In this document: in pieces, positions 14,299 to 18,317 of the stretch | Position numbering within the stretch: position 1 is the first letter of the stretch | Layout: each line of letters begins with the position of its first letter | DNA from: JASJCL01 sp050291585 | GTDB taxonomy: Bacteria > Desulfobacterota > Desulfobacteria > Desulfobacterales > Desulfosarcinaceae | Assembly: GCA_050291585.1 (NCBI GenBank) | Contig: JBNKKA010000083.1 | Coordinates: 1-18,317, forward strand | Length of the DNA stretch: 18,317 nt | Reading direction: 5' to 3' | Notes under the pieces: generated by a model | Told to the model about the DNA's origin: nothing | The model's database searches: none | Seen by the model: the letters and a program-made list of their open reading frames with translations, nothing else | Translations under genes and position numbers: made by a program

Positions 14299-15438
14299 AT
14301 GGCCAGCCCTGAGCCTAAAAAAAAAGCGCTTCCAGGGGGCTCTCACCTCGAGGGCGGCGCTAAGCTGAATGCGCAGGGGAAATGTGCCCATGACTTCCAG
14401 GAAGATACGGGTTTGAGGACTCCAAGGGATCGGGGCGGCCATTCGAAGGCTGCTGAAGCGACGGAGGTGTTAAACCGGATCGGCATCCAGGCCTTTGCGG
14501 AACAGAGGCTCCACCACATCGAGGGTGGCTATGGCAACCCCTTCAACCCCACCCAGCGACGCGGTCTATGGCCGTTTCTCAAGTGGCGCATCTTCTCCGC
14601 CAACAGCTATCGCGCGCAATACGCCCGCGAAGTGGTCCGCCCGGTGGATCTCAATGGCGGGAGGCTCGCGACCGTCTCCCGCCCCACCATCACCTATATC
14701 AGCCATGCCAGCGTCCTCATCAGCGATGGGGGCCGCAGCCTGCTGTTGGACCCAGTATTTAATGGGTTGTCAGCGTTCCTGAAGGATTATACCCCCCTAA
14801 GCCAACTGCCGGCCCAATTGAAGCGGCCCGATGTGGTTCTCGTCACCCACGGTCACTACGACCACCTCGACAGCGCTTCTCTATCCCTGTTGGACCCAAG
14901 CGTAGGGGTGGTGGCACCTCTGGGGTACGGGGCCCACTTTGCCAAGCTCGGTCTCAACAACCATACGGCCCTGGACTGGTTCGACACCCGTGCGGTCAAA
15001 GGGTGGCGCGTCACCTGCCTACCGGCAAATCACTGGACCATGCGCAACCCCCTCATAGGTCCCAACCGATCCCTGTGGGGTGGGTTTAGTGTGACGACCC
15101 CCAGCGGCTATCGGATCTACTTGAGCGGCGACACCGCCTTTTTCAACGGTTTCGAGCAGATCGGCAACCTTCATCCCTTTGATCTGGCCGTTTTCAACCT
15201 GGGAGCCTACGAACCGCGCTGGTTCATGCGGCACAGCCATCTCAACCCCGCCGAGTGCGTGACGGCCTTCGAGCAACTGGGCGCCCGCTGGTTGATGCCA
15301 ATCCACTGGGGCAGCTTCCGTTTAGGGGATGAACCCATATTCTTGCCTCCCGAGGAACTTAAGGCGCAGATGACGGCCAAGGGGCTGGCGGCGCAACTTT
15401 TGGTTCTGCAACATGGTGCCTCCTGGGAACTGGCCTGA
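14299..15438 (+). CDS. MBL-fold metallohydrolase, NAPE-PLD/UlaG-like
   Basis: A metallo-beta-lactamase-fold hydrolase related to bacterial homologues of N-acyl-phosphatidylethanolamine phospholipase D. Residues 72-82 read HHIEGGYGNPF, a family N-terminal signature; T-Y-I-S-H136-A-S-V opens the fold; T183-HGHYDHLD191 is the HxHxDH two-metal motif; LPANHW, LSGDTAFF and PIHWGSF supply later ligands. The predicted 379 residues include about 60 N-terminal residues with no family features, no ribosome-binding site at the ATG, and a lysine run; the true start may be further in, for example a GTG at 14467. No signal peptide. Phosphodiesterase action on a lipid is plausible by family, but the substrate is unknown. 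It may be preceded by the structured region at 14139-14266. Confidence 0.83.
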   Translation: MASPEPKKKALPGGSHLEGGAKLNAQGKCAHDFQEDTGLRTPRDRGGHSKAAEATEVLNRIGIQAFAEQRLHHIEGGYGNPFNPTQRRGLWPFLKWRIFSANSYRAQYAREVVRPVDLNGGRLATVSRPTITYISHASVLISDGGRSLLLDPVFNGLSAFLKDYTPLSQLPAQLKRPDVVLVTHGHYDHLDSASLSLLDPSVGVVAPLGYGAHFAKLGLNNHTALDWFDTRAVKGWRVTCLPANHWTMRNPLIGPNRSLWGGFSVTTPSGYRIYLSGDTAFFNGFEQIGNLHPFDLAVFNLGAYEPRWFMRHSHLNPAECVTAFEQLGARWLMPIHWGSFRLGDEPIFLPPEELKAQMTAKGLAAQLLVLQHGASWELA

Positions 15439-15699
15439 GCACATTTCACCAAGTGGCGGCAACTGAGGGCAACAGCTGTGCATCACAAATGAACTCTGCT
15501 CAAAAAGGGTCGATTTGACAGCCCTTTGCGGGTTGAGCTACATTGATCACCATCTGTCGCAGAGAACCCTTTTGCTCGAAAATACCGACGTATAACATCC
15601 AACGCATCCAGCCAAACCACCAGGCAAGACCGACAACTGAAGATCCCATTCCAACCAGCCAGGGAGGCGCTACAAGTGCCGCCATAGGGATACAAAGCC

Positions 15700-16593
15700 A
15701 TGAGCGATATGAAACTGTTCCGGGTAGGGGATACCCGGATCAAGGAGTTGGAGCGTCGTTCGGGGGGCATCGAAAAGTCCCTCCAGACCTTGATCGAAAA
15801 CAACCTCGACACCCTTCTGGGGGTTCGCCTGGTGGCCAGTGAATATGCCCCCACCGGCCTGGACGCCGACCCCATCGACACCCTCGGCATCGATGAAAAC
15901 GGTGCGCCCGTGGTGGTCAAATACAAACGCGCCCTCAATGAAAACGTCGTCACCCAAGGTTTATTCTATCTCGACTGGCTCAGTGACAATAAAGAGGACT
16001 TCGAGGGATTGGTGGCGACCGTCATGGCGCCAAAAAGCGTGCCTGGCTTGTATTGGCCCGGCCGGCGCCTGGTATGTATATCTGGAGATTTCAACCGCTT
16101 CGATCGCCACGCCGCCGCTCAGATGACGCGCAATATCGACCTGGTGGAGTACTGCCAGTTCGACATCGGTTTTCTCATGCTCTCCCTGACCGCCAGCAGC
16201 ACGGATCCGGCCGTGGCGGTCTCCAGCGGTGAGAGGGCCGATACGGCCACGGCCCAGTTGGAGGCGGCGCCCAAGGCGATTTTCGACCTCTTCCAGGCCC
16301 TAAGACATTTCGTCAAGGCTTTGGGCGACGATGTCCAGGTGCAGGCCCTCAAGAGCGGCTTCGCCTTTCGGCGCATGAAGAGCTTTGCCTGGGCCGTCGT
16401 GCAGCCCAAGGCCCGCAAGATCAGTCTCTACCTGCCTTTGGACCCGGAAAAGACCGAGCTTGAAGCGGGTTTCTCGCGGGACATGAGCAAGCGCGACCAC
16501 CCAGGCAGCGGGCGATTGGAGTTGACCCTCAGGAAGCCAGAGGATCTTGAAAAAGCCAAGCCCTACTTGGTGGACGGCTATCACAAAAGCTGA
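15700..16593 (+). CDS. nuclease-fold/DUF5655-type protein with altered active site
   Basis: A 297-residue protein of a widespread family that joins an N-terminal restriction-endonuclease-like (PD-(D/E)XK, NucS/DUF91-like) domain to a C-terminal DUF5655 domain. The N-terminal half has I-E-K-S-L-Q-T-L-I-E, then D60-T-L-G-I-D65-E-N-G and V-V-V-K74-Y-K76-R-A, then NENVVTQGLFYLDWL and LVCISGDF. Relatives, as I remember them, read E-Y-K where this has K-Y-K, so a catalytic acid may be lost. The C-terminal part (about 215-295: FAFRRMKSFAWAVVQPKA, then LYLPLD) fits DUF5655. The ATG has AGGGA about 11 bases upstream. Function is not established for the family; DNA binding or cleavage is inferred from the fold. 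Confidence 0.75.
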   Translation: MSDMKLFRVGDTRIKELERRSGGIEKSLQTLIENNLDTLLGVRLVASEYAPTGLDADPIDTLGIDENGAPVVVKYKRALNENVVTQGLFYLDWLSDNKEDFEGLVATVMAPKSVPGLYWPGRRLVCISGDFNRFDRHAAAQMTRNIDLVEYCQFDIGFLMLSLTASSTDPAVAVSSGERADTATAQLEAAPKAIFDLFQALRHFVKALGDDVQVQALKSGFAFRRMKSFAWAVVQPKARKISLYLPLDPEKTELEAGFSRDMSKRDHPGSGRLELTLRKPEDLEKAKPYLVDGYHKS

Positions 16594-16684
16594 TACTGGG
16601 GGCCAATGGGCTTGGCTGTTCCATAAGCCGCCCCGGCATCCTGGAATATCTGTCCCAAAATGAAGCGAAAGCGGGCGACCCCTC

Positions 16685-17209
16685 ATGCAGCACCCCAATC
16701 TCAAATTGATTCTCCTCATGGCCCTCACCGTGGATGGCAGGAGCGGCCTCAACGCCGACCATTTCCCCGACTGGACCGGCACGGCCGATAAAAAGATGTT
16801 CAAGGCCCTCAGCCAGCGGGCGGGCGTCGTCATCATGGGGTCGCGCACCTACGACACCATCGGAAAACCCCTGCCCGGGCGCCTCAACATCGTCATGACC
16901 CGCAACACTGAGCGCGTCTCCTCAAACGCTGCTTTGCGCTACACCGACCAGTCTCCCGCCGAGATCATCCAGATGCTGGCCGAGCAGGGCTACCAGGAGG
17001 CGATCCTGGCCGGGGGCGCCACCATCAACGATCTTTTCATCGAAGCCGACCTGGTGGACGAGCTCATCGTGACCTTCGCGTCCCTCACCTTCGGCCAGGG
17101 CCTGGGGCTCTACAACACCCCCAGGACCCTGCGCCTCTCCCTCCTCGACCACAAGGCCCTCGACGCCAATACCCTCATGGCCCGTTACCGGGTGGAGAAG
17201 CGGGGATAA
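16685..17209 (+). CDS. dihydrofolate reductase-fold protein (RibD C-terminal type)
   Basis: A 174-residue stand-alone reductase of the RibD C-terminal/DHFR superfamily, NADPH-dependent enzymes that include pyrimidine reductases of riboflavin synthesis and many of unknown substrate. Signs are MALTVDGRSG at 12-21 after the first strand, D29-W-T-G-T-A-D near 29-35, V-V-I-M-G-S-R-T-Y-D-T at 48-58 (cofactor binding), GRLNIVMTR at 65-73, and A-I-L-A-G-G-A-T-I-N at 106-115. There is no deaminase domain and no riboflavin gene nearby, so a role in flavin synthesis is unlikely to be its main one. The gap to the preceding gene is 91 bases, same strand. No clear ribosome-binding site was seen. Confidence 0.87.
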   Translation: MQHPNLKLILLMALTVDGRSGLNADHFPDWTGTADKKMFKALSQRAGVVIMGSRTYDTIGKPLPGRLNIVMTRNTERVSSNAALRYTDQSPAEIIQMLAEQGYQEAILAGGATINDLFIEADLVDELIVTFASLTFGQGLGLYNTPRTLRLSLLDHKALDANTLMARYRVEKRG

Positions 17210-17348
17210 TGGGGAGGTCGCCTGGCGCTATCCGCCCATCCTAGGCATCGGCCCGCTATTCCGACCGCTTTTTATAAAAAATTGTAATAATAAACAGATA
17301 GATAAATTAATCATCTTCATGCTTCAGGTTAATAATTAGGCTTGCCCC
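17210..17348. other. A+T-rich spacer between convergent genes
   Basis: The stretch 17268-17338 is strongly A+T-rich, unlike the flanking genes. No stem with a U-tract was found; a short hairpin formed by CTTAGGC and GCCTGAG at 17347-17363 sits on the stop codon of the minus-strand gene. Confidence 0.5.
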
Positions 17349-18317
17349 TTAGGCTTCGCCTGAGATGACGGTGTGCCGCCAGGGGCAGGTGTAGGCATGG
17401 GCGAGGATGGTGAGCAGGTTTTTCTGCACCGGTCGGTCGGTGGCCACCGGGACGACGATGTCGGGCGGAAGATCATCGAGGGGCTCGAAGGCCCTTTTGA
17501 AGGCCTCAAGGTGGGTAAGGCGCGCGTCGGAGACCTGTCCGTCGGGGCGGCGTCGGCTCAGGCGCTCCTTCAGGACCCGCTGGGGGACGGTGCAGTGGAT
17601 CACCACCAGGCCGCTGCGGGTCTGGCGGGCCAGCTCCAGGAGGTCTTTGCGGTTGTCTCTCCGACCATAGGTGGCGTCCAGGATGACGCTGCCGCCATGG
17701 CGCAGGTGCCGGTGGGCCTGTTGGAGCAGGCGGGCATAGGTGCGTGCCGTGGCGGCCGGGCTGTAGATCCCTTTCTGGTAGGCGCTGACCCTGCTCTTTT
17801 CCCGGGGAATATTGAAAAGGGCTTTGCGGACGTCATCGGAGCGCTCCACGGGCAGGTCGAACACAGCGGCCAGGGCGCGGGCAAGGGTGGATTTACCACT
17901 GGCCGGGAGGCCGCAGGTGACGAAGAGGACGGGACGGTTGAGGCGCCGGGCATAGTCATAGGCACAGGCCAGGAGACTCTCTGTGTCGCGTTTCAGACGC
18001 ATCTTGGCGTGCATCCCCAGGCCACCGGCGGCCAGCTGCAGACAATTGACCTTGACCCGCACCATGGCACGGTAACATTTGTAGAAATCGATGAGGGCGT
18101 AGATGTCGGGATCTTCTGCCAGGGCCGCATAGGCCGCCAGGAGAGCGCTGGCCAGGCCGGTGGCCCCGTTGCGGTCCATGTCCATGAGCAGAAATCCCAA
18201 ATCGGCGGCCACGTCGCCGCAGCGCAGGTTGGCATCGAATTCGATACAATCGATAATCTGCAGGCGAGGTCGCAGGTAAACGTGTTCGCAGCGCAGGTCA
18301 CCGTGACCCTCACGGAT
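17349..18317 (-). CDS. phosphotransferase/P-loop kinase fusion (5' end cut by window)
   Basis: The C-terminal 322 residues of a bifunctional protein. The first visible part reads REGHGDLRCEHVYL and IIDCIEFD, the catalytic and metal-binding loops of an aminoglycoside-phosphotransferase (APH)-like kinase, then DVAADLGFLLMDMD. A second domain starts with FVTCGLPASGKSTLA, a Walker A motif at 17912-17886, and continues with ERSDDVRKALF, ILDATYGRRDNRK and VIHCTVP, like zeta-toxin/AAA_33-type P-loop kinases. The reading frame is open to the right edge; a GTG at 18212 is internal, not the start. The catalytic loop has HGDLR where many APH kinases have HGDLH. The substrate of either domain is unknown; drug resistance should not be assumed. 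TAA stop at 17351-17349. Confidence 0.88.
   Translation of the reverse strand: MREGHGDLRCEHVYLRPRLQIIDCIEFDANLRCGDVAADLGFLLMDMDRNGATGLASALLAAYAALAEDPDIYALIDFYKCYRAMVRVKVNCLQLAAGGLGMHAKMRLKRDTESLLACAYDYARRLNRPVLFVTCGLPASGKSTLARALAAVFDLPVERSDDVRKALFNIPREKSRVSAYQKGIYSPAATARTYARLLQQAHRHLRHGGSVILDATYGRRDNRKDLLELARQTRSGLVVIHCTVPQRVLKERLSRRRPDGQVSDARLTHLEAFKRAFEPLDDLPPDIVVPVATDRPVQKNLLTILAHAYTCPWRHTVISGEA

Noticed and set aside
15500..15685. Minus-strand 61-codon frame with a tryptophan-rich hydrophobic stretch
   Set aside because: It looks membrane-like but has no ribosome-binding site, lies 14 bases from a divergent start with no room for a promoter, and shows no recognisable family. It may be a relic.

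Overview
The window looks like a chromosomal segment of an anaerobic Desulfobacterota-type (deltaproteobacterial) bacterium. This is inferred from the GC-rich coding sequence, a rubredoxin at the left edge, a stand-alone rubrerythrin-like protein, a PAC2-family protein, a PilZ membrane protein and a phosphotransferase/P-loop kinase fusion. I see no rRNA, tRNA, CRISPR array, insertion sequence, integrase or phage gene. The layout is short single genes and small pairs on both strands, mostly housekeeping or stress functions.

Left part (1-4900): the start of a rubredoxin gene (-); a small lipoprotein overlapping a plsC-like acyltransferase (+); a Tat-exported M15/YcbK-type peptidoglycan peptidase (-); a 690-base gap holding what reads as a decayed SPOR-domain gene; and an aspartokinase/SpoU methyltransferase pair (-) joined by an ATGA overlap. 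Middle (4887-10480): a PAC2 protein and a rubrerythrin-like protein (+); a gap between convergent genes with four strong inverted repeats; a GMP-reductase-like enzyme (-) and a PilZ protein (-); a DnaJ-like co-chaperone (+); and a short-form ribosome hibernation factor (+) with a clear intrinsic terminator. Right part (10600-18317): a TerB-like protein and a divergent CaCA-type antiporter (+); a small regulator with two excisionase-like helix-turn-helix units (-); a quinone oxidoreductase (+); a structured intergenic region ending in a terminator hairpin; an MBL-fold hydrolase, a nuclease-fold/DUF5655-like protein and a DHFR-fold reductase (all +); and a truncated phosphotransferase/P-loop kinase (-).

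No multi-gene novel system is evident. The points most worth checking are the antiporter, in which the ion-binding LPE of both alpha repeats is replaced by LPN; the candidate structured RNA at about 14075-14271; a PD-(D/E)XK-like protein whose E-x-K is K-x-K; the SPOR relic; a palindrome abutting a -10 element upstream of the two-unit excisionase-like gene; and a probable leaderless PAC2 transcript. All functional calls come from reading motifs by eye. No database search was run.
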